A DNA stretch of 64,000 bases from Isoetes taiwanensis (GCA_021234155.1 JAJEKV010000055.1:4327537-4391536); one strand, 5' to 3'. Positions 1 through 12,860 are shown, counted from the stretch's first letter. Program-made: numbers and translations. Notes: generated by a model from the sequence alone, not told the origin.

Positions 1-77
1 CTTAACGAAGCATAATCCATAATTGAAATATAATCCTAAGTATCAAAGAAGGGTTAATCTTAACAAAGATAACCAGA
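1..77. repeat. CACTA left flank, shared with 31194-31270
   Basis: This stretch is the same as 31194-31270 except for small changes at its end. Its last part, ending in AGA just before the CACTACAA terminus, also matches 47011-47041. It is therefore the LTR-like sequence into which the CACTA element inserted, so both CACTA copies in the window share the same host repeat as well as the same transposon. The host repeat continues beyond the left edge of the window. Confidence 0.75.
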
Positions 78-718
78 CACTACAAGGGATAGTCGACGTC
101 CAACGACGTCGCGACGTCGAAGAACGACGGGTCGTCGTCGAATATCGACGACATCGTCGTTCAACGACGCATTAACGCCGTTCGACGCCGCTCAACGCCG
201 CTTCTCGGGGCTGACGTGGTTCGGATTGGCTGCGTGGCATGGTGCTTAAATCACGCTTAAGCCGGTAAGCGCGGCGTCGTCGCGGCCAACGTGCACAAAA
301 CGCCGTTTAACGCCGTCTCGCGGATCCGACGTGGCACATCCGGCCGCGACGCCGGGTTTGCCGACATGCCGTGCTCGCGACGCCACCGTCGTCTCGCCAT
401 CGCCGACATGACGCCGTTGAACGACGAAAAACCGACGCGGAGGGGTCGGCCTAGTGTGTGGCGGGTTTGCCGACATGCCAGTCCCGGCACGCCAAAGTCC
501 CTCGCCATCGCCGAGTTGGACGCCGTTAAACGACGCTAGAATATCCGACGCAAGGGCAAGTTTTGCCAAGCGTGGCGGCATCGCCCCGGGCATCACGCCA
601 TTATCAAGGGGAACCAGAGCGACCCCACCCCGCTTAGAAGTCAACGCCGCTTAAGCGACGAAGACGTTTTTTTGGGGAAAAAAAAAAAAAAAAAAAATTA
701 ATACCGACGCCGCTTATC

Positions 719-2545
719 GTTTGGAATGCCAAAATTACCCTATGGACTAAGTTACACCTGGTCGCTTTTTTGCAAAAAAATCCAAACACTTACGCCTCTA
801 CATTCGCTTTGGTAAAAGAAAGCACGCCTCTACATTGCATTCGGGTCCAGCCCACCTCCTAGGCCAATTGACCACGAGTGTGTTGCACATGAGATAGTTT
901 GGCTTCTTCGAGAAGGGGTGGGCTTCGCCACAAAACTTGGTCCCTAGGGCAATGTCAACGTTCGAGTCCATTGGCAGATGCATCATCACTTGCCCGAGAG
1001 GGGAAGTTGCCCGTCCGGTCGCCGGGCCTTCGGGAGAGGAATTTTGGGGCAAGCCGCCTCGGGTGGTTTTAGGTCCGTTCAAGGCCAACACACCCTCTAC
1101 CTCAAGACACACGCCGCAAGGTCCTAGTCAAATCGACAAGGATAGAGCCTTCAAACGTAAACCCTATGAGTTGCCGTGTTCTAGCGGGTTTTGCGTTTTG
1201 GGTGCCGAAGTTTTGGTCTTTTGCACTTGGGACGCGGGGCCGATCACATGCAGTTGAGAACGCAAGCAAGGGGAACTGACGGAATGGAGTTTGGACCTGT
1301 ACTCCTCCCGCCAGTGGCTTAGAAGTCAAGGGCCGCTTTGCAAAAGAGGCAAGACATAAGTAAATTCCTAATTAATGCATAGTACGGACTTAAATTCTGA
1401 TTTTTTGTCAGCTAGCTTCCTAAGTCATCGCCAACATACAGGCCAACTTTCAAAAAATTTGGATATGGTTTAGATCAAATAGTTTGCACTAGAACGGTCC
1501 GGGCAGCTTTGTTGTTGGGCAGCCGAGCCGGGCACACTTGCCCAAGTCAAACAAGGCCAGGACCTTGCAAGGCCTCCTCATTAGAGGGGAGAGTCCGAAC
1601 CCCGTGAGGCGAGCCCCAAAAGCTTCCCCGAGGCAGCCTTTTTTCGGCAAAGCCCACGGGGCGACGCTAAAGACCACACTCCCGGATCTTGGTTCCCGTA
1701 TCCGACCGTTGAATCCTTTGTTCCAGGAACCTGGTCCGAGAAGGTCCAAAAAAATCCAACATCCGTCCGGGAGAACATATCAAACCGCTGAAGCGCCCCG
1801 CGGGGCGACAAGTAGAAACCAAAGTGTTTTGTCGTCGGACATTGCGGCGAGGTTCGAAATGCCGATCCGACCGCCACATCGTCCGGAATGCCAAAATTAC
1901 CCTAGGGACCAAGTTACACGGTCAGTTTTGCAAAAAAAGAAAGAAAAACACTTTACGCCCTACATTTGCAAAGATTCAGCCCACCTCCTAGGCCAATTGA
2001 TTACGAGTGCGTTGCACATGAGAGATAGTTTCTTTCGAAGGGGTGGGCTTCGCCACAAAACTTGGTCCCTAGGGCAATGTTGACGTTCGAGTCCATTGGC
2101 GAGATGCATCACGGTGCCCGAGAGGGGAAGTTGCCCGTCCGCCGCCAGGGCCTTCGGAGAGGACTTTGGGGCAAGCCGCCGGGGTGGTTTTAGGGTCCGT
2201 GCTCAAGGCCAACACCCCCTCTACGCCAAGACACGGGCGCGAAGGTCCTAGTCAAATCGACAAGCATAGAGCCTCCCAAACATAAACCCTATGAGTTGCC
2301 GTGTTCTAGCAGGTGGTTTGCGCTTTTGGGTGCCGAAGTTTGGTCTTTGCACTTGGGACGTGGCCAATCACATGCGCTTGAGAACGAAGGCAAGCCGGAA
2401 CCGACGGAATGGAGTTTGGACCTGCACTCCTCCCCGCTGTGGCGCTTAGGAAGTCAAGGCCCGCTTTTAAAGAGAGCAAGACATTCAGAATTTAATTAAT
2501 GCATACAGTACGGACTTAAATTCGATTTTTTGTCAGCTAGCTTCC
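719..2545. repeat. Internal duplication inside CACTA copy 1
   Basis: Two imperfect direct copies lie at about 719-1400 and 1884-2545. Both begin with a 'GGAATGCCAAAATTACCCTA' block and run through the same order of sub-blocks to 'AATTAATGCATA'. The same duplication is present in copy 2 at about 31860-32500 and 32973-33640, so it predates the spread of the element. The spacer at 1440-1880 is single copy within the element. No coding potential is convincing in either unit. Confidence 0.7.
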
Positions 2546-2615
2546 TAAGTCAGCTAGCTTGTTGAGATAAACTACATCTTCGCATGTTGGTAGGGTATTA
2601 GTTCTCATAGCAGGG

Positions 2616-2618
<3 letters not shown>

Positions 2619-2704
<86 letters not shown>
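2619..2704. repeat. (TA)n microsatellite, left insertion edge
   Basis: An 86-bp pure TA tract lies where the CACTA sequence stops in copy 1. In copy 2 the same place holds a short (AT)n run at 33730-33748 joining both halves. Confidence 0.95.
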
Positions 2705-2706
<2 letters not shown>

Positions 2707-4198
2707 AGTCTTTGTACTATGTAGGGCCTGTACGAGTTAAGGACTGTACAAATCCAACTAGAAGCCAAATACAGAGATATATCTCTTAGATTCTACTGAA
2801 TTCTCTAAGATTCTCTTGAGATTTCCATAAATTCCTTAAGATTCTCTTCAGATTTTTCCATTAGGGACTGTATGAAGTTGAATGTATTTATTATATATTG
2901 ATTCTTCAAGTTAAAAAAAGGAAGACCATTACATTAGCACCTCCAGTCATGCGCTTAATATTATCATCACAGATGTAATCCCTGGAGCTTGCTTTGAACG
3001 ACTAAAGAGCTACTTTCGATCTTTTTTGAATGAGCCACCCATGATGCAAAAAGAGGGGAAACCATCTGAAAACTACAATTTTTTATCAGGGTTTCCACAA
3101 CGGAAACACCACTCGATTCTATCAAAAGTGACCTTCATATTCATCGAACCCAGAGGCACTCAGCTCATCGGCATTTTGCTCTAAAAATGAACCCACCAAT
3201 GGCATGAGATCAAAGATGTCGGTATAGCAATACTATGAACATTCATTAATACTTAAAAAGAAACAATCATATGCCAAATTATAGGGATCCAGAAGATATT
3301 TTCAATTTTTTTATTGTCGAGGCCAAAGCTAAACATGACCAATTTTACCTATCGGTCATCTTTAAAACAAATAAGCAAGCAAATAGCCTTTGCATCTCAC
3401 CACCATTGCATCTCGCTAACACACAGGGTACATGTTAGAGAACACAGCATACAAAGGTAAGGCCTTAATGTGCTATTGCTTATTGAAATATTGGGATTGC
3501 AGCAAAGCAAGAATCCCAAAATGCTACATTTCCATCCCTCTATCCGAATGCAAAAAATATCTAAAATAGCCATTGTTCGTGGTCAGGAGACTGAAAAGCA
3601 CGCCACCTTATGTTGCAGTTCATTTTACAAATTGGGGTCTTGTCTGCAATTCAACATTTTCCAAATGTCATTCGCAGGATTTCCTTCCTTGAACCATCAT
3701 AATAAAAGCCGCCAAAAAAACATTCGTGAAATTACGCTCGTCAAACTTGACATCAAGCTCCTCAAAAACTCCTCTTCATACAACTTTGCATACAATACCA
3801 AACCGAAACCCTACTCCAAACCTTTGCGAGAATCTCGCAATACGAAACTAATTGTCCAGACTTTATAGTTGCACACTCGAACGTCATAAAGCTAGTTGAC
3901 TTTGATTAAACCTACAATATCGACATTCCTAAAACATACTAGGCAAGATGAAAGAACCCTAGAAAACATGTGATGGAATGATGGATAAGATGAATGACAG
4001 ACAATGGTTATATGTAAACATGAGATTAATTGTTACGGTATTAGATAAACTACATAAAGTGAGATATTCATTGATTGCTTGGCACAATTGTGACTATGTG
4101 CATCAAGAAAGTTGAAATTTACTTATGTATTAAGTGAATAATAAAATTGAAATTTGATTATGTAAAATAATAAGCATACCTCACATGAATATTAAGAA

Positions 4199-4945
4199 GT
4201 TTATTGCATAATTTCATTATTGTTAAGGGCAAATTGTGATCCCATAATATGTGCAACAATAAATGTGCAACAATAAATGAAGCAAAGGAGATCCTATGCA
4301 TATGTAGCTTGCTAAACATGTGCATGTCTATGTTAGTGCATGTCTATGTTACAGTAGAAATTACAATTTTATTGATAAATAAACAAATGCATCAGCAATA
4401 CAAAGTCATTTTATTTCCTTCGCATGAATAACATCCATCAAATGGAAGTTTATTGCATAATTTTCTTATTGTTAAGTGAGGATTGCGATCCCATAATCTC
4501 TGCAACAATGAAATAAAGGAGATCATATGCATCGCGATGTAAAGGATCTAAACATGTACATGTCTGTCTATGTTCCAATTTCATCAATAAATAAACCAAT
4601 CGATCTGCAGTTCAATGTCATTTTATTTCCTTGAACTTGTTGGCAAAGATGATCCATCTAAATATTCTATCCTATCATGAGTAATATTTCCCATTGTACC
4701 CTAAATATTCTATCCTATCATGTGGAGGATTTCCCATTATGCCCTTCACATTCTCAAAATCCCAATGATGGCCAGTCGTTCTAGAAAAGTAATTCAAAAT
4801 AACTGCAAATTTAGCTATAGATCTCCATTATAATAGTATATATACTCGATGTGGTATCTTCGAGTTTGCACACAGGGCCTTCAAGCATAACGACAATAGT
4901 AGCTTACTTACATTACAAATAGTAGCTTACTTACATTACAGTTTG
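4199..4945. repeat. Cluster of short tandem duplications
   Basis: Three direct duplications lie close together. About 200-230 bp is repeated at 4199-4428 and 4448-4640, each unit beginning GTTTATTGCATAATTT. A unit of about 45 bp beginning CTAAATATTCTATCCTATCA is repeated between 4660 and 4745. A unit of about 24 bp, AGTAGCTTACTTACATTACA, is repeated at 4899-4945. They are non-coding. Confidence 0.75.
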
Positions 4946-5358
4946 TTGTTGTATGTTCCTCTGTTTGGCCTTCTACAAAAATAGAAAATACAGGCATTAC
5001 TCCCCGAATGGAAAATTTATAACACATTAAAATACATGCATTCAAATTGTGGAATGGCTTCTGGTTAATCTTCTCTTAAAGTTTGACCATTGAACCAATG
5101 TTCTAATTCACAGTAGAAGTAGAACTATCAGTCATAATCTAACTGCATAAACAATTAATATGTTATCTAGGAGCACAGTTAATCCAGGAGCATACTTGAT
5201 CATTAAAAGAGAGCTTTTTATTACCCAACTCTAGTCACCCAAGTCTGCTCCAATTCTAGATCATTTGCATCCCTCTAAATCTGTAAGGACATGATTTTTC
5301 ACATTCATTGTTCTTGCTGAAATTTGAAGATCATAACAGGCCAGACATTATTTCTTAC

Positions 5359-5808
5359 CATCAAAAGCCAAACATAGGGCTGGAATGGATCGATTTAGAA
5401 AACAGCGCAGTCCGTGTGCAGCTAATGCTTCAAATTAAAGGGGGGGAAAGCTATAATTTCAGCAAATAAGAAAATTTCCGTTGGGATTTGAGAATCGATG
5501 CATAAGGAAAAAAAGGGCGGAAAAAGAGTAAATCACCTTGAGGTGCTTTGACCTTTGCAGAAATAATAGATCGAATCCGGAGATGTTTGTCATGTCAGTG
5601 CAGTTATTTGGACATAGCTGGGAAAAAAGGAGGGATTTACAGGAAAAAGAACACTGACATTAGAATCGACATTAAGACATTAAGCAGGGGAGATGTTCAA
5701 CTCTAAAAATAGTAAGATGGATATAAATATTACCTTGTTAGTTTCAAATAGCTGAAGCTTGAGTGCATTGTTGAAACAGGTGCAACATATCAGTTCAAGC
5801 TCCATCAT
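5359..5808 (-). pseudogene. Exon-like fragments of an unidentified gene
   Basis: Two minus-strand segments have good plant splice signals and matching phase. The first, 5734-5808 (75 bp), lies between TTTCTGTAG and GTAATA. The second, 5537-5617 (81 bp), lies between TTTTTTCCCAG and GTGATT. Both are multiples of three and open in the same frame, giving peptides such as NALKLQLFETNK followed by LCPNNCTDMTNISG. A third donor (GTAAGAA) lies just below 5359, but the segment before it has a stop in the expected phase. Another donor-like GTAAGCAAGG occurs near 6440. I do not recognise the protein. It could be a captured or decayed gene piece in the 2705-7193 insert, or chance. Confidence 0.3.
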
Positions 5809-7189
5809 CTACAGAAATAGCTCTTTGATATTCGAGCAGATGCTCCGCTTGACTAGGCTTGGCAGTCCTTAAGAACAGAGACAATTTCCTGCACACGAAA
5901 CAGAGAGATTAAGATATTAATCTTTTGGAATCAATCAGCTAAAAATATCAAAGTAAAGGAAGGTGTAGAAAATCCTTGGGATTATTTGAATCTAGCTATT
6001 TCCATGTGAATAAATGAAACGTGCATATAAAATTCTCCTAGAAGATATGAAAAGCAAAGGATTCTTCCATTTAAAACCATTTTACAACTTCTCACAATAA
6101 GTTTTAAGGCCATCGACATTATTAGCATGGTCATGTAATTTGAACTTGTGCCGGATAGAAATAACCAAGCTTCGTGTTCGTCTGCCGCAGATGGGTCTAG
6201 ATAGCAATGCAAAGAAAAAAAATTCAAAGGGAAAGGGGCAATACCTCGTTTAGAGAGCAATTGACGGTGGCTTGCAGATCTCAAATTTGTCAGAAATCCA
6301 GCCGCTTTCTGAAGATCCGCTTTCTTCTGCCAGATATATTAAGAAACAAAACTGTGAATAGGCAGGTAGATCGTTTGCTGTCAAGTCTTTTAGGTTTCGT
6401 ACATTAAAGCACCTTAAAAATCCGTTTTCATACCCTTGCTTACCGAGAAAGGAGCAGCTATGCAGATGAAGGAGGCAAATGCCAAGAACTATCTAAGATA
6501 GATGGGGCCTAAAAAAAGGCTGCGTTCAGTGCTTCCAGAGCATCTACTGCCATTGAAATAGAACTCGCATTCTACCGGAGAAGGAAATAAATAAGGAAGA
6601 AGCTTACCATAGTCGTGCCTTGCTCTGTTTGCTCTACACGCCATATCTGGCAAGCTTAGAAACAGTAATGCATAGAGTAAAAAAGGGAATGAAGAAGCAC
6701 AAGGGCAAATTCCCTGCGCACGAAAGCCACAAACGGACCAAACGGATTGCAATACCAACACATGCTTTGAAACCAAGAACAAATCGGCGCAACAGAAAAC
6801 ATGTCGAAAACTTTTTGGATACGTGCATTAAAATCTTTCCTACTTTCCCTACGAAGATAATAGGCTAGTCTAAGAGCAAAGTTATTAATAAATGACGGCA
6901 TAAAATGCCCTTTTTAGAACTTTCCTTGCAACTTCTTATTTAATGAGCTTTCCTTTATTCCCACTTTCGATGCACCAATAGTCAAAGGTGTGCCACCTCG
7001 CCCCAAAAATTGCACCTTCTATTGCAATTTTCTAAAACAATTGACGGCTCGGATTTCTCCTTCCCCCCTTGATCCGAGGGTCCAGAGGAATGGTGCATGC
7101 CCCATGCATGTCCATGGATGCCCCCATGCAGATCCAATGGTCATAAGTTCGCCACCTCACCTTCTTTCAAACAAACGGACGAGATCGAT

Positions 7190-7341
<152 letters not shown>

Positions 7342-8820
7342 TATATATATAGACTAGCAGAACCCTAAACCAAAAAGCTTAGCTATCCAGCAAGCCCTTA
7401 TGGGTCCTTTTGATTTAAATAAACCAAGAAGGGGATCTTGGAAACCTCCAAACTATAGAGTATTACTTGCCAAAAACTGCCATAATTAAGGAGATAAGGC
7501 CACAACAATTCTGTTCACATATAATTGTATCAGAACAGCTAGGATTCGCTAAGTAATCTAGACACAATGCCTATATAATTTATTGCAGATGTAAATCAGA
7601 GTAGATCAGCAAAGAAAATCAGCAAAGTAGAGTACTAAAGAGGACAATTAAGTATAAAACAAATTCATTCATTCATATGCCATTAAATGGCGAAACTAAT
7701 AACAAATATTGTCTAAAGTGCACTTACTTTTTTTGCACGCCTAAAAGGAGCTAATAGGCTCAGAAAATTCATACCAAATACATATAGAAGTAGAAATAAC
7801 AGATTATCTTGTAGATGGGGAATCTTTAAACAAGTCTTTCAGAACAGCAACATTGTGCAATAGACAAACCATCCAAAAGCATGGGAGAAGAAGGTTTGGT
7901 TACCTGCAGTCAAACAGATCAGAGATTAGCCTACTGGGTAATTCTGAAATTGACTAGCAGGTAAGCAATAAACCCTCTTGGCATTTTCAGCCCTTTACCC
8001 AAAATGTTAACCAAAAGGCAAATAATTATTTAGAACATGAAAGATCTTTAACATGTAATTCATTCGATTAGCTTAAAATATACATGGGTTAGTATAAGAT
8101 GCAGATACCATAAATTCTTACCACAGCGGCAGTACAGTAGTTTGCTTAATCTGACAGTAGTGATGGATAATTTAACAGTGGTAAAGGATAATTTTAACAA
8201 TGGTAATTGACAATTTCCTCTAATGGTACACAGCCTGCCTAAACAATAGTAAACAAAAAATAAACAAAAAATAAACAAAAAATAAACAAATGCTCCCAAG
8301 GAGCAGATTAAATGATATTTGCAAAATAAAGGGATGCATGCGTATGTAAAAAATCTAAGAGACCAGGTTCCAAACTTATACTAAGTATGTAGCAGCAAGG
8401 GATGGAGAATGAAGTGAATATGATAATGCATTAATTATGCTTTGAGGAGTAAGTGACAATAATCTGATTAAACTTAAAGAACTATGTCAATGTACTGATC
8501 TATTCAAAGTTACAGATCCAAGGCCACCAGACAGAATCTCAAATTTAGAATAACCAATTTACTGAAATCAGATCTAGAGTATTAGGTACAATTAGTTTAG
8601 GAACATGTTAAAACTAGATCCTAAGAGAGGATATTCCAACTATGCATATCGGGGAGCCTAGAATGATCAAACCAGCCTATTAGTATTGCCACAAGTCATA
8701 CATTGAACTAGATTTGCTAGAGCAAAGTGGAGAGAATTATAAGGAAAGATCTGGAAATATCTGGTAATAACTGGAAAAATCTGGAAAAATCAGCAAGCAT
8801 CCAAGAAACATATTAATGAA

Positions 8821-9144
8821 TTAAACCTGATTTTGTTGTATTTCGTTCTGCAGTATGTCATCCTCAGACTCCTCATCTGATAGGGGCACTAGTGTGATGT
8901 TGTTTGGTCCAGAATCCTTGTTGATGTTGCTACAATTCTGTAATCCACCCATGAATTTTGTAATGCTGCTATCACTTTTCTCTCTGCCAGGATCAATCCC
9001 ATTAACCCTACAGAGTTCCAATAATTGTGCCTTTGTGGGCTGCACATTGGGGTGCTCAATTCCCCTTCTTCTGAGCACTTCAATCAGCTTAGATCTGGTA
9101 AGGCCTTTGTTAGGAGCGCCCTCCGGGCGTCCAGCCTTGCTCAT
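8821..9144 (-). CDS. Repeat-encoded AT-hook/SAP-like protein, 3' copy
   Basis: The protein is 107 aa from the ATG at 9144, chosen because the longer frame only extends to a TTG. Residues 2-11 (SKAGRPEGAP followed by NKG) resemble the extended AT-hook pattern GRPxGxxNK. Residues of about 15-50 (LTRSKLIEVLRRRGI ... TKAQLLELCR ... GI) look like paired helices of a SAP/LEM-type DNA-binding module. The C-terminus is acidic (SDEESEDD). The family is tentative. An almost identical copy lies in the other repeat at 16544-16867, with two differences, N/S in HPNVQ and V/A in CRVNG. This copy lies downstream of the RT gene in the 3' repeat. A role in binding AT-rich DNA or chromatin is inference. Confidence 0.6.
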   Translation of the reverse strand: MSKAGRPEGAPNKGLTRSKLIEVLRRRGIEHPNVQPTKAQLLELCRVNGIDPGREKSDSSITKFMGGLQNCSNINKDSGPNNITLVPLSDEESEDDILQNEIQQNQV

Positions 9145-10695
9145 TCTCCCATAGAGCAATGTAAGTCATTTTAGTGCCTTAAATAGGCCAGAGAAACGGA
9201 TTAAGGTAACGGATTAGAGTAACCAAAGCAATCATCTATGATCTTAACAGCATAAGGAGCGTATTAACCGGCTACATAAGCAATTGCAGAGAATAGAAAA
9301 TAAGAACCGCCATGCTTACCCGGAAAAGCCATCTGTAAAAAATAATTTTCGTTAAAAAGCCGAAGTTCCAAATGTTGCTTGTACATCGCCATTGTATCCC
9401 AAAGAAAACGGTTGGGATCCGATTAAACCATAGTGAACGGGCAGACTAAATCGCCATCGGGCCTTAGGGTTTCGCAATTCTCCATTTCGTATGTTTTTAG
9501 GTTAACTTAAAGCAGTACTAGGAAAAAATGTGCACATAATAATGTGTATATTATATTAAACCCCATGATGTTCCACCATAGAGAGCACATTAAATTGTTC
9601 TTTGCAAGGTTAGACATTCAAATTGGTATTTGCTACCATATGTCCATCAAGGGTTTCTTGTTGTACAATACATAAGGTTTACAAAGTGTTATATGGCCAA
9701 GAGACTATCATATACCATATCCGGTTCATTCCAGTGAAAAAAGATCATAAAGTCCAAAGTTAAGAGGTAGTATACTACAATCATGCGAGGATATGCATCC
9801 AAAGGCGCTTCTATATAAGTCCAGCGGATTAAAAGGTGTTCCAACAGTGGATAATGGTTTGGTACTAGATATAGGGTACACCTTCTTCATACGTTAGTAA
9901 CTAGATTGTCCAGTGCTCATGTCTGCCTTATAAGATTCCGTGTGCATTACATGTTATGTTTACCAGTAAGTGAGGTGGTTGACCTTACCCTTAGTGCTAA
10001 AAGGATTAGATAGCTTTTGCCAAAAGCAAGTTTCCCTTTGTTGCATAGCCTGCACTCTGTAGATTTAAGTAAAACATACATCAGAACTAATATGCCCTTA
10101 GCAAGCAACATGATACAAAACCTTCTAGAAAATAGGACATATTTTTATTTAGGAAATACCACTTGCCATAATCTTAAAATAAAGTACCAACTTGGGTTCA
10201 TAAAAACCATAGAAGGAAATTAAAGAAGTTAGAGAAATAAAGGGAATTAAAGAAATAAAGGAAATTAAAGAAAATAAGGAGGTTAAAGAAATTAAAGAAA
10301 CCTTATCTTAAATCATTCAGGTAGGAATGGGATCTTTTAGCCATGGGGACAAGCTTGCCATAGAATTAATTCCATTACGTAAGCAAAAAATCTACCTTTT
10401 GTAGTCCAGTTTTGTATGACATAACTCCAGCTTGAAAAAACCATTCATTTTGCAGGTCAAGAAATCTGGATAAACCACAGCAAAGGACCAGAGCCAAAGG
10501 GATAGGCCCTGGCAACAAGTAGTGAATTCTGGTTCCCAAAGTCATAACCATAGCCAGTAGATATGTGCATTATCATTTTTAGGACCAGAAATTTAGCTTT
10601 AGGAAACTCAGAGAGCTGCAAAGACCATGGTGCAAAATTTGCTCGGGTCACACCAGATCCAAAGATTAGCATGATACTAGTTTAAGCAAAGCCAA

Positions 10696-10721
10696 ATATA
10701 TATATATATATATATATATAT
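10696..10721. repeat. (AT)13 at the repeat/internal junction
   Basis: A 26-bp AT run marks the inner edge of the 3' repeat. On the minus strand the sequence just before it, GGTAGGAGGTAGGAA, is purine-rich and stands where an LTR element would have its polypurine tract. Confidence 0.8.
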
Positions 10722-10739
10722 TCCTACCTCCTACCGGAA

Positions 10740-10807
10740 GGCAGGAGGCTCCCTTTTAAGTGAACTCATAAGGGCTGGAGGGCCCCTATGAGAGGGACCC
10801 TCCTGCC
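10740..10807 (-). other. Long imperfect hairpin downstream of the RT stop
   Basis: The outer stem is GGCAGGAGG (10740-10748) with CCTCCTGCC (10799-10807), a perfect 9-bp pairing extended by CCC/GGG. An inner stem CTCATA-A-GGG (10765-10774) pairs with CCC-C-TATGAG (10783-10792). It begins 11 bases past the RT stop codon and ends just before the 3' repeat. It could be a terminator, an RNA processing signal or a priming structure. I searched by eye for hammerhead core motifs nearby and found none. Confidence 0.7.
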
Positions 10808-10817
10808 AACTAGAACT

Positions 10818-12860
10818 TCAATCCAGAAAATGATATCTGTGCTTGCGCATTTCAGCCAAGAAGACATTGAAGTCATAGCGTAATCCAGGAAAATTTTGTT
10901 TATGCAAAGCCCTGCTGACCTTGTACCAGACATCTTTTTTTGTAAAGCCCTTATTTATGAAAACCTCCATGAGTCCAAGAATGTCTATAGCAGCATTAGT
11001 TGGGTTACTGTGTACATAGAGAAATGGTTGAATTTGTGAAATTATAATGTTGCAAGCCATCAAATACGGTCGGCAGCTGGAGGCGTGGACAAATCTAGAG
11101 ACCGTAAAAGGTAATTTTGTTCTTTTATCATATCTCCTAGTCATATAGATTCCAAACTGCGGCATTAGAACCTCTATGGTCATATTGAGGAAATCAATTT
11201 TCCTGCCCTGTATACCACCTTCCCAGTATAAAGTTTCATCCTTTATGATCAGGTGTTTCATATCGTATAAAGGTATGCTGTTGGTATCTTCATTTAACAG
11301 ACCCAGATACTTTCTGATATAAGGGTTATTGATGCTGGCTAGATCATCAATGTATCTGTATGTGTTTCTAAAAGCAGCAGCCTCAGCAATCATACCATTT
11401 TTAATCAAATTCATTATGAATTTCATCTCGAACCACGCGAGATACAGGTTGCACCAGCCTGGACTAGCAGCAAAGCCCATAGGGATCCCTCTGATTTGCT
11501 TCCATATGCCATTGTACATAGCCAAATAGCAGTTACACAATAACCATTTGTTAAGTGTGATGAATTTCTCTTTATCTATCAAAGACCATCTATTTCCTTC
11601 AGGCTTGGTATCCTTCCATTCAAGAAATATCTGATGCTTGCTTGAAACTGTGTACCACATCTCATAATTGGGGTGAATCCGCTTCTTGTATTTCCAAACA
11701 AGATTTATGATGTTTTCCATGATATTGCAGATACCATCAACACCATCAAGTGGTATGTTCTCATAGCACTTCGTTATGTCTGCGACAAAAACATCATTAA
11801 TTTTTGCTGGCAGATTACATGCAATGTCATACACCGAGTTAATGAACCAGGCAGCCTTGATTTTATCCTTGCTGAACAAGTTAGCAGCGGCGTACTTATC
11901 ATGGCATATCACTATCCAAGCTTCCAATAGTAGATTGAGTCCAGCTGAAATAATAGAAGCCACAACAGAAAAAATACTATCATGGGCATTAGTGATCCAC
12001 CTGTACTCATTCTTATGAGCTTTAAAAATACCCAATAAAAAAGGTAAGTCCAAATATGGAGTGTGACCATCCCCCAATAAGTACTGTAAATCATTTTTGA
12101 TTCTGGTTACTAGATCATTCTCAGAGATGTCACATTTCACAAAGTCACCACTTTCCAGCCTTTTAGTAGCTTCCATCCTAATATGTAAAGGGCATATGAA
12201 AGACGGGTTGTTTGCAGCCTTGTCAATTCCAGCAGTGTATAAGTTTTTGATTATCCATTCCATATTCTTGATGACAAGATTATCTTTAATGAGGAACTTC
12301 TTTCCTGTGGCAGTATTGCTTTCTATAAAGCTTTTGGCAAGCCACTTAGTTTCTTTCCTGAGCACTTTTTTGCATTCCTCAATGAGGTCGTGGTCCATAG
12401 AAGCAAAGATACCACTATGCACTATAAACAGCTGTTCAATGGTTAAAGCCATTTCAGATTTGAACTGTTGCAAAGTGAAAGGTTGATCTGGTATGTAGTT
12501 GAGACCTAGAGAAAACCAGCCTCTAAGTGCTTTGTTGTGCACTATTCCCAAATCAGTCGTACGAACATGATTAATCTGGGGGTCAATGTATCTTTTCAAA
12601 TTAGGATTCGAGCAAGGGCATCGAGGGTGCTCCAGTTCAGTGAAAACAGTCTTGGGCTTGTAAAATAAGTCTTTTAAGGTTGATGTGTACCTCCAACCAA
12701 AGGTGGTGTTGTTCCAAACTTCACAACCAATGTCACCAAAATATCTGTTTAGTACATTCTTAATTGTGCCAATGAAGTCAATTTTATCCACAATTTTAGA
12801 AAAGTAAGTAAAATGCACAAATTTACGTTTCTGTTCTTCCCTTACAGTTTTTAGTACCAA
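10818..12860 (-). CDS. Reverse transcriptase of the direct-repeat element
   Basis: The ORF is 680 codons, uninterrupted. The N-terminal third contains CPC at 81-83 and HVRTTDLGIV near 98-107, a pattern I associate with Penelope-like RTs. The RT core follows: PFLLGIFKAHK with RWITNA (273-291), motif A with Asp361 (VADITKCYENIP), motif B-like RGIPMGFAASPGWCNLYL (457-474), and the catalytic YIDD at 503-506. A thumb-like region ends the protein. No RNase H, integrase or GIY-YIG domain follows, and total length leaves no room for one. The frame opens after a stop near 12905 without any ATG before residue 137. It starts only at TTG (12860), or downstream of a possible splice acceptor TTATAACAG. Translation may therefore depend on splicing or on a non-ATG start. 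It lies about 380 bp downstream of the 487-aa ORF. Confidence 0.85.
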   Translation of the reverse strand: MVLKTVREEQKRKFVHFTYFSKIVDKIDFIGTIKNVLNRYFGDIGCEVWNNTTFGWRYTSTLKDLFYKPKTVFTELEHPRCPCSNPNLKRYIDPQINHVRTTDLGIVHNKALRGWFSLGLNYIPDQPFTLQQFKSEMALTIEQLFIVHSGIFASMDHDLIEECKKVLRKETKWLAKSFIESNTATGKKFLIKDNLVIKNMEWIIKNLYTAGIDKAANNPSFICPLHIRMEATKRLESGDFVKCDISENDLVTRIKNDLQYLLGDGHTPYLDLPFLLGIFKAHKNEYRWITNAHDSIFSVVASIISAGLNLLLEAWIVICHDKYAAANLFSKDKIKAAWFINSVYDIACNLPAKINDVFVADITKCYENIPLDGVDGICNIMENIINLVWKYKKRIHPNYEMWYTVSSKHQIFLEWKDTKPEGNRWSLIDKEKFITLNKWLLCNCYLAMYNGIWKQIRGIPMGFAASPGWCNLYLAWFEMKFIMNLIKNGMIAEAAAFRNTYRYIDDLASINNPYIRKYLGLLNEDTNSIPLYDMKHLIIKDETLYWEGGIQGRKIDFLNMTIEVLMPQFGIYMTRRYDKRTKLPFTVSRFVHASSCRPYLMACNIIISQIQPFLYVHSNPTNAAIDILGLMEVFINKGFTKKDVWYKVSRALHKQNFPGLRYDFNVFLAEMRKHRYHFLD

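Larger units (their letters stand above)
7342..10721 (-). repeat. Direct repeat, 3' copy
   Basis: It matches 15083-18426 from 'ATATATAGACTAGC' to the 'GCCAAATATATA' run. It contains the 107-aa ORF at 8821-9144 and an A-rich AAAGAAATTAAAGAAATAAAGG tract at about 10200-10300. An AATAAACAAA unit is repeated three times near 8250-8290 against once in the other copy, which explains most of the length difference. Patches near 9300-9520 and 10400-10690 differ more, mainly by short indels. Apart from the small ORF nothing in it looks coding. Confidence 0.9.

Noticed and set aside
3470-3868. 132-aa plus-strand ORF
   Set aside because: No motif, AT-driven composition, no support from neighbours.
8855-9154. 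99-aa plus-strand ORF, repeated at 16578-16877
   Set aside because: Antisense shadow of the AT-hook/SAP-like ORF; no motif of its own.
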